Positions 17,253-25,172 of a stretch of DNA of 64,000 bases are shown in pieces. Origin of the DNA: Hyphomicrobiales bacterium (lineage in GTDB: Bacteria; Pseudomonadota; Alphaproteobacteria; Rhizobiales; Rhizobiaceae). Under the pieces are notes generated by a model. That model had not been told where the DNA came from, ran no database searches, and worked only from the letters and a program-made list of their open reading frames with translations. Position 1 is the first letter of the stretch, and each line of letters begins with the position of its first letter. The translations under genes were made by a program, and so were the position numbers. The stretch lies in contig UCHD01000017.1 of assembly GCA_900472175.1 (NCBI GenBank), positions 124,001 to 188,000 on the forward strand, read 5' to 3'.

Positions 17253-19103
17253 TTAACCGATACGCTGGGCGGCGAGTGCCTTTTCATACCCCTTGCGGGC
17301 CTCGTTGACCTTCGAGCGCTCGGATACTTCCGGCACCGCCACATCCCACCAGTGACCGCCCTCATCCGTGGTGATCAGCGGATCGGTATCGATGACGATG
17401 ACAGTGGTGCGGTTTTCGCCCGCGGTTTCCTTCAGCGCGATTTCCAGTTCGCTGATCGAGGCGACCTTGCGGGTGAGCGCGCCCATGGCCGCCGCGTGTC
17501 CGGCAAAATCGATGGCCGGCAGCGTGACGTGATGGGTGTCGCGCAAAAGGTTGTTGAAGTTGGCACCGCCGGTCGCCATCTGCAGCCGGTTGATGCAGCC
17601 GTAACCGGCATTGTCGAGCAGCACGATGGTGATCTTGGCGCCGAGCATGATCGAGGAGGCGATCTCGGCATTCAGCATCATGTAGCTGCCATCGCCGACC
17701 ATGACGATGACGTCGCTGTCGGGCTTGGCGAGCTTGACGCCGAGACCACCGGCCACTTCGTAGCCCATGGTCGAGAAGCCATATTCCATGTGGTAGCTGC
17801 CGGGCGCTTCCGCCTGCCAGAGCTTGTGCAGTTCGCCGGGCAGACCGCCGGCGGCGCAGACGAGCGTGGTATTCTCCTTACGGGCACGCTGGACCGCACC
17901 GATGACCTGCGCATCGGATGGCAATGCTGCATTGGTCGTGGCGGTCGCCTTATTGGCGGCCTTCAGCCATTCCGCCTTGCCGTCCGTTGCCTTTTTCGTC
18001 CAGTCGGTATCGACCTTGTGCGAGCCAAGGCCGGCGCTGAGGGCATCGAGGCCGACGCGGGCGTCGGACACCAGCGGCAAGGCTTCATGCTTTGCAGCAT
18101 CGAAGGCCTGCGTGTTAAGACCGATGATCTTCAAATTGTCGTTTTTGAACAGCGACCAGGAGCCGGTGGTAAAGTCCTGCAGACGCGAACCGACGGCGAG
18201 AACGACGTCCGCATCCTCGGCCATCTGGTTGGAAGCCGATGTGCCGGTGACGCCGACCGAACCCATGTTGAGCGGGTGGCTGTGCGGCAACGACGACTTT
18301 CCGGCCTGGGTTTCAACAACGGGAATGCCGTGTCTTTCAGCGAAGGCGGCGAGCGTCTTGCTGGCTTCGGAATAGAGCACGCCACCACCGGAAATGATCA
18401 CCGGCTTTTTGGCGGCCTTCAGCGCCGTAATCGCATGCGCCAGTTCGTCGGCATCCGGATGCAGGCGGCGGGTGGTCCAGACTTTTTCGTCGAAGAAGCT
18501 TTCCGGATAATCATAGGCTTCCGCCTGCACATCCTGGCAGAGCGACAGGGTGACAGGCCCGCAATCGGCGGGATCGGTCAACACCTGCATGGCACGGCGC
18601 AGCGCCGGAATAATCTGTTCCGGCCTCGTGATGCGGTCGAAATAGCGCGAGACAGGGCGGAAGCAATCGTTGACGGTCATCGTACCGTCGCCAAAATCCT
18701 CGATCTGCTGCAGGACCGGGTCGGGGCGGCGATTGGCAAAGACATCACCGGGCAGAAGCAGGACCGGCAGACGGTTCACATGTGCGAGTGCAGCCGATGT
18801 CACCATGTTGAGCGCGCCGGGGCCAATCGAGGTGGTGCAGGCCATGAAGCGGCGACGGAAGCTTGCCTTGGCAAACGCAATCGCGGCATTGGCCATGCCC
18901 TGCTCGTTCTGGGCGCGGTAGGTCGGCAGCGTATCCTTGATACCATGCAGCGCCTCGCCGATACCGGCGACATTGCCATGGCCGAAAATGGCGAAGACCC
19001 CACCGAAGATGGGGGTCTTCTCACCATCGATCACGGTCATCTGCTTGGTGAGAAACCGCGCGACGGCTTGCGCCATGGTCAGGCGAACGGTTTTCTGGCT
19101 CAT
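17253..19103 (-). CDS. iolD: 3D-(3,5/4)-trihydroxycyclohexane-1,2-dione acylhydrolase
   Basis: 616 residues. This thiamine diphosphate enzyme opens the inositol ring, giving 5-deoxy-D-glucuronate. The N-terminal pyrimidine-binding domain has the catalytic glutamate in RAQNEQGMANAAIAFA, the middle domain is of transhydrogenase type, and the C-terminal diphosphate-binding domain carries the GDGSYMMLNAEIASS motif. ATG 19103 follows GGAGG; an in-frame start at 19127 is not supported. A repeat-filled 181-bp gap separates it from iolC. Confidence 0.95.
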   Translation of the reverse strand: MSQKTVRLTMAQAVARFLTKQMTVIDGEKTPIFGGVFAIFGHGNVAGIGEALHGIKDTLPTYRAQNEQGMANAAIAFAKASFRRRFMACTTSIGPGALNMVTSAALAHVNRLPVLLLPGDVFANRRPDPVLQQIEDFGDGTMTVNDCFRPVSRYFDRITRPEQIIPALRRAMQVLTDPADCGPVTLSLCQDVQAEAYDYPESFFDEKVWTTRRLHPDADELAHAITALKAAKKPVIISGGGVLYSEASKTLAAFAERHGIPVVETQAGKSSLPHSHPLNMGSVGVTGTSASNQMAEDADVVLAVGSRLQDFTTGSWSLFKNDNLKIIGLNTQAFDAAKHEALPLVSDARVGLDALSAGLGSHKVDTDWTKKATDGKAEWLKAANKATATTNAALPSDAQVIGAVQRARKENTTLVCAAGGLPGELHKLWQAEAPGSYHMEYGFSTMGYEVAGGLGVKLAKPDSDVIVMVGDGSYMMLNAEIASSIMLGAKITIVLLDNAGYGCINRLQMATGGANFNNLLRDTHHVTLPAIDFAGHAAAMGALTRKVASISELEIALKETAGENRTTVIVIDTDPLITTDEGGHWWDVAVPEVSERSKVNEARKGYEKALAAQRIG

Positions 19104-19147
19104 CGTTTCCTCCTCGAACGAGGACATCGCCTCGGTTTTCTACTTCA

Positions 19148-19266
19148 CACCCTCCCCTTGAGGGGGAGGGTCGGACCGCAGGTCCGGGGTGGGGTGACTC
19201 CTGCGACACCCAACAGATCACCCCCACCCGCAGCCTCGCTGCGACCTCCCCCCTCAAGGGGGAGGT
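19148..19266. repeat. Large nested palindrome between iolC and iolD
   Basis: The left arm (19148-19197) and right arm (19218-19266) are imperfect reverse complements. Each arm also folds alone: CCCTCCCC/GGGGGAGGG around TTGA and CGGACC/GGTCCG around GCA on the left, and GCAG/CTGC plus CCTCCCCC/GGGGGAGG on the right. This is a mosaic of short palindromes typical of rhizobial intergenic elements. It sits inside the iol transcription unit. Confidence 0.7.
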
Positions 19267-19284
19267 AAACTCACCGTTCGCTGG

Positions 19285-21216
19285 TCACGCCGCCCTTGTT
19301 TCCGCCAGCCCAAGCCAGAGATTGACCAGGGCCTCGAACCTGCCCGCCATATCGGCGATTGCCTGCTCGTCGTCGATCTCGCCAGCCAGCCAAGCCTTGC
19401 TGGCTTCAGCAAAGATCGTCCGGCCAACGGCAAACCCCTTGACGGTTTTGGACGTACGGGCCGCGGCAAAACCTTCCTTCAGCGCTTCATAGGGTGCTTC
19501 CAGGCCGAGCAGGACAACACCCCGGCAGAGCGGATCGCGCTTTTCGATGACGGCATCGATCGCTGCCCAGGCGGCGCGGCTTGCCTGCGGCTCCAGCTTC
19601 CACCAATCGGGTTTCAGACCGGCATCATAGAGCTCACTCAGCACCCGCGGGATCGTGTTGTCGTCGAGCGTGCCATGCTTGCCCGCGATGATCTCGATCA
19701 GGATTTCGCGGCCGACCTTGCGCGCAGCCTCGAAGGCGGAGCGCAGCTTGGCGATCTGGGTGGCTTTCAGCTCGGCTGGATCGTCCGGGTGGAAGAAGCT
19801 CAGCACCTTGATGCAGTGGTCGACCGGCCAATCGATGAGCCGGCTACCGAGATCCTGGCTGAATTCGAACTGCAGCGGACGCGAGCCCGGAAGCTCGATC
19901 GGCTTGCCGATCCAGAAGTTCTTGTTGACCGCATAGAGCGCATCGCGGCCGTATTTGTCATCGATCAGCATGCCGAAACCGGGGCGTCCATCGGCGATGC
20001 GCTCAGCGGCCTTGACGGCCAGAACCTTGAACGCCGGAATACGGGCTAGAAGCCCGGGATTGCCACCGGCCAGATCTTCCAGCTGGCTGCGATGATCGAT
20101 GGCAAGCGCCATCAGCTGAGGGATTTCGCGGCGGCGCGTGGTTGCCCAATGCACGTGGTTGATCGCCTCGTCCTTGCGCAGTGCCTTTTCCTTGCTGCCC
20201 TTTTCGAGGAAGAACTGCAGCTCGGTCCAGGTCGGAATTTCCGGTGCGCAGAGGAGACGCGAAACGGCAAACGCGCCGCAGGCATTGGCCCAGGTGGCCG
20301 AAGTGGCATGCGGCTCGTCTTTCAGCCAACCGCGCAGAAACCCGGACATGAACGCGTCACCGGCACCGAGCACATTATAGACCTCGATCGGAAAGCCCTT
20401 GCCAACGATACCGTCTTCGAGATTGTCGGAGATCGGCCCGTCATAGACGATGCAGCCCATCGGTCCGCGCTTCAAGACGATGGTTGCCCTGGAATTGGCG
20501 CGGATGGTTTTCAGCGCCGCCAGCAGATCACTATCGCCGGACGCGATCAGCACTTCCTCTTCTGTGCCGACGATCAGGTCGCAATCGGCAAGCACCGTTT
20601 TCAGATGCGCGGAGACCTTTTCGGAGGCGATATAGCGGTTGTCACCAGCGTCATGACCGGCAAGGCCCCAGAGGTTGGGGCGATAGTCGATATCGAACAC
20701 CACCTTGGCACCGCTGGCCTTGGCGATGCGGATTGCCTTGCGCTGGGCGGCATCCGTGTGCGGCTTGGCGAAATGGGTGCCGGTGACGAGGATGGCGCGG
20801 GCGGAGCGGATAAAATCTTCGGAAATATCGTCTTCGCAGAGCGCGCTGTCGGCACAATTGTCACGATAGAACAGAAGCGGGAAGGAATGTTCGTTTTCGA
20901 CAGCCAGAATGGCGAGCGCCGTTAGGCGTTCGGGATCAGTAACGATGCCTCTCGTTTCGACACCTTCACGCTCCAGCTGCTCGCGGATGAAGCGGCCCAT
21001 CTGCTCTTTACCGACGCGCGTCAGAAGCGCCGACTTCAGGCCGAGGCGCGCTGTGCCGACAGAAATATTGGTGGGGCAACCGCCAACGGACTTGGCAAAA
21101 CTGGCAACATCTTCCAGCCGCGTTCCGATCTGCTGGCCGTAAAGATCGACCGAGGCACGGCCGATGGTGATGAGGTCGAGCGGCTTGTCTGCCTGCGTCC
21201 CGTTGATCTGGCTCAC
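19285..21216 (-). CDS. iolC: Bifunctional 5-dehydro-2-deoxygluconokinase / DUF2090 aldolase domain
   Basis: 643 residues, about twice the size of Bacillus IolC. Residues 1-330 are a PfkB-type kinase: GGCPTNISVGTARLG near 45-59 and GAGDAFMSGF at 284-293, with D287 as catalytic base. Residues 335-640 are the DUF2090 domain, which is annotated in proteobacteria as the 5-dehydro-2-deoxyphosphogluconate aldolase (IolJ-like) part. The protein would therefore phosphorylate DKG and cleave it to malonate semialdehyde and dihydroxyacetone phosphate. The start is GTG 21216, with GGAGG upstream. Promoter and IolR-like operators lie within 110 bp. Confidence 0.93.
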   Translation of the reverse strand: MSQINGTQADKPLDLITIGRASVDLYGQQIGTRLEDVASFAKSVGGCPTNISVGTARLGLKSALLTRVGKEQMGRFIREQLEREGVETRGIVTDPERLTALAILAVENEHSFPLLFYRDNCADSALCEDDISEDFIRSARAILVTGTHFAKPHTDAAQRKAIRIAKASGAKVVFDIDYRPNLWGLAGHDAGDNRYIASEKVSAHLKTVLADCDLIVGTEEEVLIASGDSDLLAALKTIRANSRATIVLKRGPMGCIVYDGPISDNLEDGIVGKGFPIEVYNVLGAGDAFMSGFLRGWLKDEPHATSATWANACGAFAVSRLLCAPEIPTWTELQFFLEKGSKEKALRKDEAINHVHWATTRRREIPQLMALAIDHRSQLEDLAGGNPGLLARIPAFKVLAVKAAERIADGRPGFGMLIDDKYGRDALYAVNKNFWIGKPIELPGSRPLQFEFSQDLGSRLIDWPVDHCIKVLSFFHPDDPAELKATQIAKLRSAFEAARKVGREILIEIIAGKHGTLDDNTIPRVLSELYDAGLKPDWWKLEPQASRAAWAAIDAVIEKRDPLCRGVVLLGLEAPYEALKEGFAAARTSKTVKGFAVGRTIFAEASKAWLAGEIDDEQAIADMAGRFEALVNLWLGLAETRAA

Positions 21217-21281
21217 TGCTTCCTCCCGGCGGCCGCTTGCGTCGCGCCGACATTTTTATTGGCTGGTGGGGTGTCGCCTTT

Positions 21282-21310
21282 ATGAAACATAAATTCCGTC
21301 ATTTCGTCAA
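21282..21310 (-). promoter_or_regulatory. Predicted iolC promoter
   Basis: On the minus strand TTGACG (21310-21305) and TTTCAT (21287-21282) are separated by 17 bp, a good -35 with a 4/6 -10. It begins just downstream of one IolR-like operator and overlaps a second. Confidence 0.5.
21284..21297. promoter_or_regulatory. IolR-like operator within the iolC promoter
   Basis: GAAA-CATAAA-TTCC, one base away from the GGAA-N6-TTCC palindrome that I recall being reported for Sinorhizobium IolR. It lies between the predicted -35 and -10, where repressor binding would block RNA polymerase. Confidence 0.5.
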
Positions 21311-21313
21311 TAT

Positions 21314-21327
21314 GGAATTTTCATTCC
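21314..21327. promoter_or_regulatory. IolR-like operator upstream of iolC -35, at the end of iolR
   Basis: GGAA-TTTTCA-TTCC is a perfect match to the half-site pattern, flanked by T and A that extend the dyad. It overlaps the last bases and stop codon of iolR and sits four bases upstream of the predicted iolC -35. Confidence 0.6.
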
Positions 21328-22184
21328 ATTGAATGATCTTCGCCGTTTCGCCGTCTTTTTTCGGCGACCGCGACCGTCAAGGCCATGGCAAAAGCCATGC
21401 TGGCCGACAGCGAGCGAAACCCGGCGTGATCCGCTTCCACGAGTTCGAACCAGACCTTTGAGGATTCTGCGAGCGGCGAGAATGCCGAATCCGTCAGGGA
21501 GACGACCGGCACCTTGCGGTTGGCCAGAAGCTTGGCCTGATTGACGCTTTCAGACGCATAGGGCGAAAAGCTGACGGCAAAGGCTGCATCCTTCGGCCCG
21601 GCCATTGCCAGGATGTCATCGTCAACGCCAGCCGCCGTTCCAACCATCTGGTATTTGACCTTCAGTTTGCCGAAAGCATAGGCCATGTAGCCGGAGATCG
21701 GATAGGACCGCCGCTTGGCGACCAGATAGATGGTCTCGGCAGCGGCCAGAATATTGACGGCGCGCTCGAACGCCTCGGGCTCGACCGAACTGGCGATATT
21801 GTCCAGCGATCGGTGTGCTGCAGCCACGAAACCGTTGAAGATCGAGCCGCTTTCCAGCTTGCTGTGGTCGTTGCCGCTCAGCGCTTTCAAACGCTCGTCA
21901 TAGCCCGGTGTGCGCTCCCGCAGCCGTGCGCGAAAAATCTGCTGCAGGCTGGAAAAGCCTTCGAAGCCGAAATGCTGGGCAAAGCGCACCAGCGTCGAGG
22001 GCTGGACATCCGCCGAGGTGGCGATGCTGGCCGCCGTACCGAAGGCGATCTCATCGGGATTGTCCAGCGCATAGGCTGCCACCTGACGCAAGCGTTTCGG
22101 CAGCTGCGCCTTGCGCTCCAGGATGATCGTCTTGAGACTTTCAAAATCCTGCGGAATGGCGATGCTGTTTTCTGTTTCGGCCAT
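21321..22184 (-). CDS. iolR: RpiR-family regulator of inositol catabolism
   Basis: 287 residues from ATG 22184. The N-terminal RpiR helix-turn-helix domain (KRLRQVAAYALDNPDEIAFG, then VQPSTLVRFAQHFGFEGFSS) is followed by a SIS sugar-isomerase domain (residues roughly 120-270) that would bind a phosphorylated inositol-pathway intermediate. In Sinorhizobium the RpiR-type IolR represses the iol genes; position directly before iolC and the operator-like palindromes on both sides support the same role here. A candidate site at 22250-22263 suggests autoregulation. Confidence 0.9.
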   Translation of the reverse strand: MAETENSIAIPQDFESLKTIILERKAQLPKRLRQVAAYALDNPDEIAFGTAASIATSADVQPSTLVRFAQHFGFEGFSSLQQIFRARLRERTPGYDERLKALSGNDHSKLESGSIFNGFVAAAHRSLDNIASSVEPEAFERAVNILAAAETIYLVAKRRSYPISGYMAYAFGKLKVKYQMVGTAAGVDDDILAMAGPKDAAFAVSFSPYASESVNQAKLLANRKVPVVSLTDSAFSPLAESSKVWFELVEADHAGFRSLSASMAFAMALTVAVAEKRRRNGEDHSME

Positions 22185-22249
22185 GGATCCCAGTCTCTTC
22201 CTACTTTGCGCTGCCGTCAGGACCTTATGCAAAGATTGCCCACAAGAAT

Positions 22250-22263
22250 AGAACATACATTCC
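22250..22263. promoter_or_regulatory. IolR-like operator upstream of iolR
   Basis: AGAA-CATACA-TTCC, one mismatch from GGAA-N6-TTCC and with the spacer CATANA shared with the site at 21284-21297. It is 66 bp upstream of the iolR start codon, a position suited to autorepression. Confidence 0.45.
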
Positions 22264-22412
22264 AGATCTGCATTTTTCTTACTGTTTCGCGCCTCCCCGG
22301 CTGCATAGCAAATCCCGGCACCGGCTGGCCGGCTTACCGCACCGCGTTCCCAAGGAAACAGCCCCAACGCCCAAAAATGGTAGTTTGACCGGCAAGATGC
22401 TGAAATGATCCC

Positions 22413-22467
22413 GTTCGTTAACGCATTTTTACCATGTTCGGCCGGATGATCGGCATGGTTAACGAAC
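22413..22467. repeat. Inverted repeat GTTCGTTAAC / GTTAACGAAC in the iolR-amidotransferase gap
   Basis: The intergenic stretch 22185-22506 (322 bp, divergent genes) contains the iolR promoter side and this dyad. Perfect 10-bp arms lie at 22413-22422 and 22458-22467, with an inner CATG pair at 22433-22436 and 22454-22457. The left arm includes TTAA-N7-TTAC (22418-22432) and the right, on the minus strand, TTAACCATG, both like CtrA recognition sequences. It is 40 bp upstream of the amidotransferase start. Nothing else is seen in the gap. Confidence 0.5.
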
Positions 22468-22506
22468 CATCAATGCGGGCCATCCCCGCGATCCGGAGTA
22501 TCCTGC

Positions 22507-23334
22507 ATGTGCCGCTGGGCAGCCTATCGCGGAGAGCCGCTCTATCTGGAAGAACTGGTGTCGTCGCCGGCCCACTCGCTGATCGAGCAATCCCATTGCG
22601 CCACCCGCGCCAAGACGGCGACCAACGGTGACGGCTTTGGCGTCGCCTGGTACGGCGACCATCCGGAACCCGGCCGCTACCGCGACATCCTGCCCGCCTG
22701 GTCGGATTGCAATCTGAAGAGCATTGCCCGGCAGATCCGCTCGCCGCTGTTTCTTGCCCATGTGCGGGCTGCGACCGGCGGCGGCACGCGGCGCGACAAT
22801 TGCCATCCCTTCGTGCATGGCCGCTGGTCCTTCATGCACAACGGCCAGATCGGCGATTTCGACCATCTGCGCCGGCCGATGGAAGCGATGCTCGACAACG
22901 ATCTCTACACCGCCCGCACCGGCTCGACCGACAGCGAACTTCTATTCCTGCTGGCGCTGCAATTCGGCCTGGAAGAGGATCCTTTGGGTGCCATTGCGGA
23001 GACGCTGGCCTTCGTCGAGCGGCTGGCAGAACATATGGAGCGCAAGGTGCTGGTGCGGTTCACGGCGGCTCTCTCCGACGGTCATGACCTCTATGCCGTG
23101 CGTTATGCCTCCGACTGGAAGGCGCCGACACTCTATGCGGCACCGATGGGACCGAGCGGCGGCTATTGCCTCGTCTCGGAGCCGTTGAACGACGACGACA
23201 ATGCCTGGGTGGAAATCCCCGATGGAACCGCTGTCATCGTCGGTGAAAACGGCGTCGACGTGCGCCTGTTCGGAACGGCGGGTGCCGCACGCGATACGTC
23301 CATTACGGGACAAATGATGTCAGGAAAAATGTGA
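22507..23334 (+). CDS. Class II glutamine amidotransferase (YafJ/EgtC-like)
   Basis: 275 residues. After removal of Met1, Cys2 (MCRWAAYRGEPLYLEE) would be the N-terminal nucleophile. NGDGFGVAWYG, FLAHVRAAT and FMHNGQIGDF are the glutamine-binding motifs of Ntn-hydrolase amidotransferases. No synthase domain is attached. EgtC in ergothioneine synthesis has the same architecture, but no egt genes are nearby, so the acceptor reaction is unknown. The last 15 bp overlap the 3' end of the convergent coaBC gene. Confidence 0.85.
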   Translation: MCRWAAYRGEPLYLEELVSSPAHSLIEQSHCATRAKTATNGDGFGVAWYGDHPEPGRYRDILPAWSDCNLKSIARQIRSPLFLAHVRAATGGGTRRDNCHPFVHGRWSFMHNGQIGDFDHLRRPMEAMLDNDLYTARTGSTDSELLFLLALQFGLEEDPLGAIAETLAFVERLAEHMERKVLVRFTAALSDGHDLYAVRYASDWKAPTLYAAPMGPSGGYCLVSEPLNDDDNAWVEIPDGTAVIVGENGVDVRLFGTAGAARDTSITGQMMSGKM

Positions 23335-24525
23335 AGCGATCAGCTTGCCAAGCCGCGCGGCGACCGCCTGCTTGTCCATCTCCGGCCAGTCCTCGTCACC
23401 CGCCTTGCCGATCACCTTCACCGTGTTGCGTTCGCCGCCCATGATGCCGGTATGGGGCGACACGTCGTTGGCGAGAATGTAATCGGCGCCCTTGCGCTCC
23501 AGCTTTGAGCGGCCATTTTCGGCGACATTCTGCGTTTCCGCCGCAAAGCCGACCACCAGCTTTGGCCGTTTGGCGTGATGACCGATGGTTTTCAGGATAT
23601 CCGGATTTTCGGTGAGCAGCAGCGGTGGTGGCGCTTCGCCGGGCTGCTTCTTGATCTTGTTGCCGGAGGCGCTTGCCACTCGCCAGTCAGCGACGGCAGC
23701 GACCATTACGGCGATATCGGACGGCAATGCCGCGATGACGGCATCGCGCATCTCCTCGGCCCGCTCGACGTGGACGACCATCACACCCCTCGGATCCGGG
23801 ATCGTCACCGGGCCGGAAACCAGAGTCACATCGGCCCCGAGCCGGGCGAGTTCTGCGGCGATGGCATGGCCTTGCTTGCCGGACGAACGGTTGGCGATAT
23901 AGCGCACCGGATCGATCGGTTCATGCGTTGGTCCGGATGTGACGATGGCTTTCTTGCCCGCCAATGGTTTTGGACCCGTGTCCAGCAGCGCCTCGGCGGC
24001 GGCGGCGATTTCCAGTGGCTCAGCCATCCGGCCTTCGCCCTTTTCGCCGCTTTCCGCCATTTCGCCAGCGCCCGGGCCGACGAAGCGGATACCATCAGCA
24101 ACGAGGGTCGCGTGGTTGCGGCGCGTGGCCGCATGCGACCACATTCTCGGGTTCATCGCTGGGGCTGCTAGCACCGGCTTGTCCGTCGCCAAAAGAATGG
24201 TCGAGGCCAGATCGTCGGCAAGTCCATTCGCCATCTTTGCCATTAGATCGGCAGTGGCGGGCGCAATGATTATTAGGTCACAATCACGGGCCAACCGGAT
24301 ATGGCCGACATCCTGTTCATCCTCACGGGAAAAAAGCTCCGTGAATACCTTGTCTGCAGCCAGCGCACCGACGGCAAGCGGCGTGACGAACGCCTGCGCT
24401 CCCGCCGTCATCACTGGACGCACGGAAGCGCCGCGCTCCCGCAGCCGACGGATCAGATCAAGGCTCTTATAGGCCGCGATGCCGCCGGACATGATGAGAA
24501 GGATACGTTTTCCCTGAAGCGTCAT
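23320..24525 (-). CDS. coaBC: Bifunctional phosphopantothenoylcysteine decarboxylase / synthase
   Basis: 401 residues from ATG 24525 (GGAA six bases upstream). The N-terminal half is the flavin decarboxylase CoaC: MSGGIAAYKSLDLIRRLRE, the IIIAPATADLMAKMANGLAD core and PAMNPRMW. The C-terminal half is the CTP-dependent synthetase CoaB: VTSGPTHEPIDPVRYIANRS and, near the end, KGADYILANDVS. It performs two CoA synthesis steps. In rhizobia coaBC commonly follows ubiB and precedes dut; here ubiB lies about 9 kb away and dut 16 kb away. Confidence 0.95.
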   Translation of the reverse strand: MTLQGKRILLIMSGGIAAYKSLDLIRRLRERGASVRPVMTAGAQAFVTPLAVGALAADKVFTELFSREDEQDVGHIRLARDCDLIIIAPATADLMAKMANGLADDLASTILLATDKPVLAAPAMNPRMWSHAATRRNHATLVADGIRFVGPGAGEMAESGEKGEGRMAEPLEIAAAAEALLDTGPKPLAGKKAIVTSGPTHEPIDPVRYIANRSSGKQGHAIAAELARLGADVTLVSGPVTIPDPRGVMVVHVERAEEMRDAVIAALPSDIAVMVAAVADWRVASASGNKIKKQPGEAPPPLLLTENPDILKTIGHHAKRPKLVVGFAAETQNVAENGRSKLERKGADYILANDVSPHTGIMGGERNTVKVIGKAGDEDWPEMDKQAVAARLGKLIASHFS

Positions 24526-24666
24526 GACGAATTCCATTATCGGCCGGCGATGCGCCTGCCTCTTCGGCTGGACCCTACCCGACGGGCCATTGCGAGGCAA
24601 TCAGCCCACCGCGATACAGAGGGCACGCGGTGGGCTACTATATCACTTAGTCAGGTGACGAGCCGA

Positions 24667-25089
24667 TCAATGGCCGTGATGTCTGCATTCAGCGTGATCG
24701 GCAAGCACCTCGATCACCCGGCATTGATCGACACGGCCGTGGCCGCATCCCTCGACCATCATTTCCAGCTCAGCCTTCAGCGCCATCAGGCTGCGAATGC
24801 GTTGCTCGACCTCGACGAGACGCGCCTTGGCGATGGCGTCGGCAGACGCGCAGGATTGCAGCGGATTATCCTGCAGGCTGAGCAGCGCACGGATGGCCTC
24901 GACCTCGAAACCGAGTTCGCGGGCATGACGGATGAACGTCAGGCGGTTAAGGTCGGATGGCTCGTAGGAACGCTGATTTCCGTCGCTGCGGCTTGGCTCC
25001 CGCAAAAGGCCAATGCCCTCGTAATAGCGGATGGTGGGAACCTTGACGCCACTTTTTCGCGCAGCCTCGCCAATCGTGATCTTTTTCAT
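24667..25089 (-). CDS. MerR-family heavy-metal regulator (CadR/PbrR-like)
   Basis: 140 residues from ATG 25089. The N-terminal winged helix MKKITIGEAARKSGVKVPTI plus the RYYEGIGLLREPSR pattern is MerR type; a long dimerisation helix follows. Cysteines at 80, 115 and 123 are spaced like the metal-binding cysteines of CadR/PbrR, and the tail CRHHGH adds histidines as in CadR. It is divergent from the P-type ATPase, and the shared promoter has the long spacer that MerR proteins distort. It most likely senses Cd, Pb or Zn (inference). Confidence 0.9.
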   Translation of the reverse strand: MKKITIGEAARKSGVKVPTIRYYEGIGLLREPSRSDGNQRSYEPSDLNRLTFIRHARELGFEVEAIRALLSLQDNPLQSCASADAIAKARLVEVEQRIRSLMALKAELEMMVEGCGHGRVDQCRVIEVLADHAECRHHGH

Positions 25090-25100
25090 GATTTTCCCTC

Positions 25101-25131
25101 TTGCACCTCTAGTCGCTAGAGGATGTAGGAA
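25101..25131 (+). promoter_or_regulatory. MerR-type promoter/operator for the metal ATPase
   Basis: TTGCAC (25101-25106) and TAGGAA (25126-25131) are 19 bp apart, the elongated spacer of MerR-controlled promoters. Between them is a dyad, CCTCTAG-TCG-CTAGAGG (25106-25122), resembling CadR/PbrR operators. The ATPase ATG lies about 42 bp downstream of the -10. Confidence 0.75.
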
Positions 25132-25172
25132 AGATGCCAGAGTTTGACAAGAACGTTCACAGGAAGCGGACA

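Noticed and set aside
15310-19268. Frames of 508 and 638 codons antisense to iolB, iolE and iolD
   Set aside because: Their length reflects lack of stop codons in GC-rich complement; the minus-strand iol proteins have complete family motifs.
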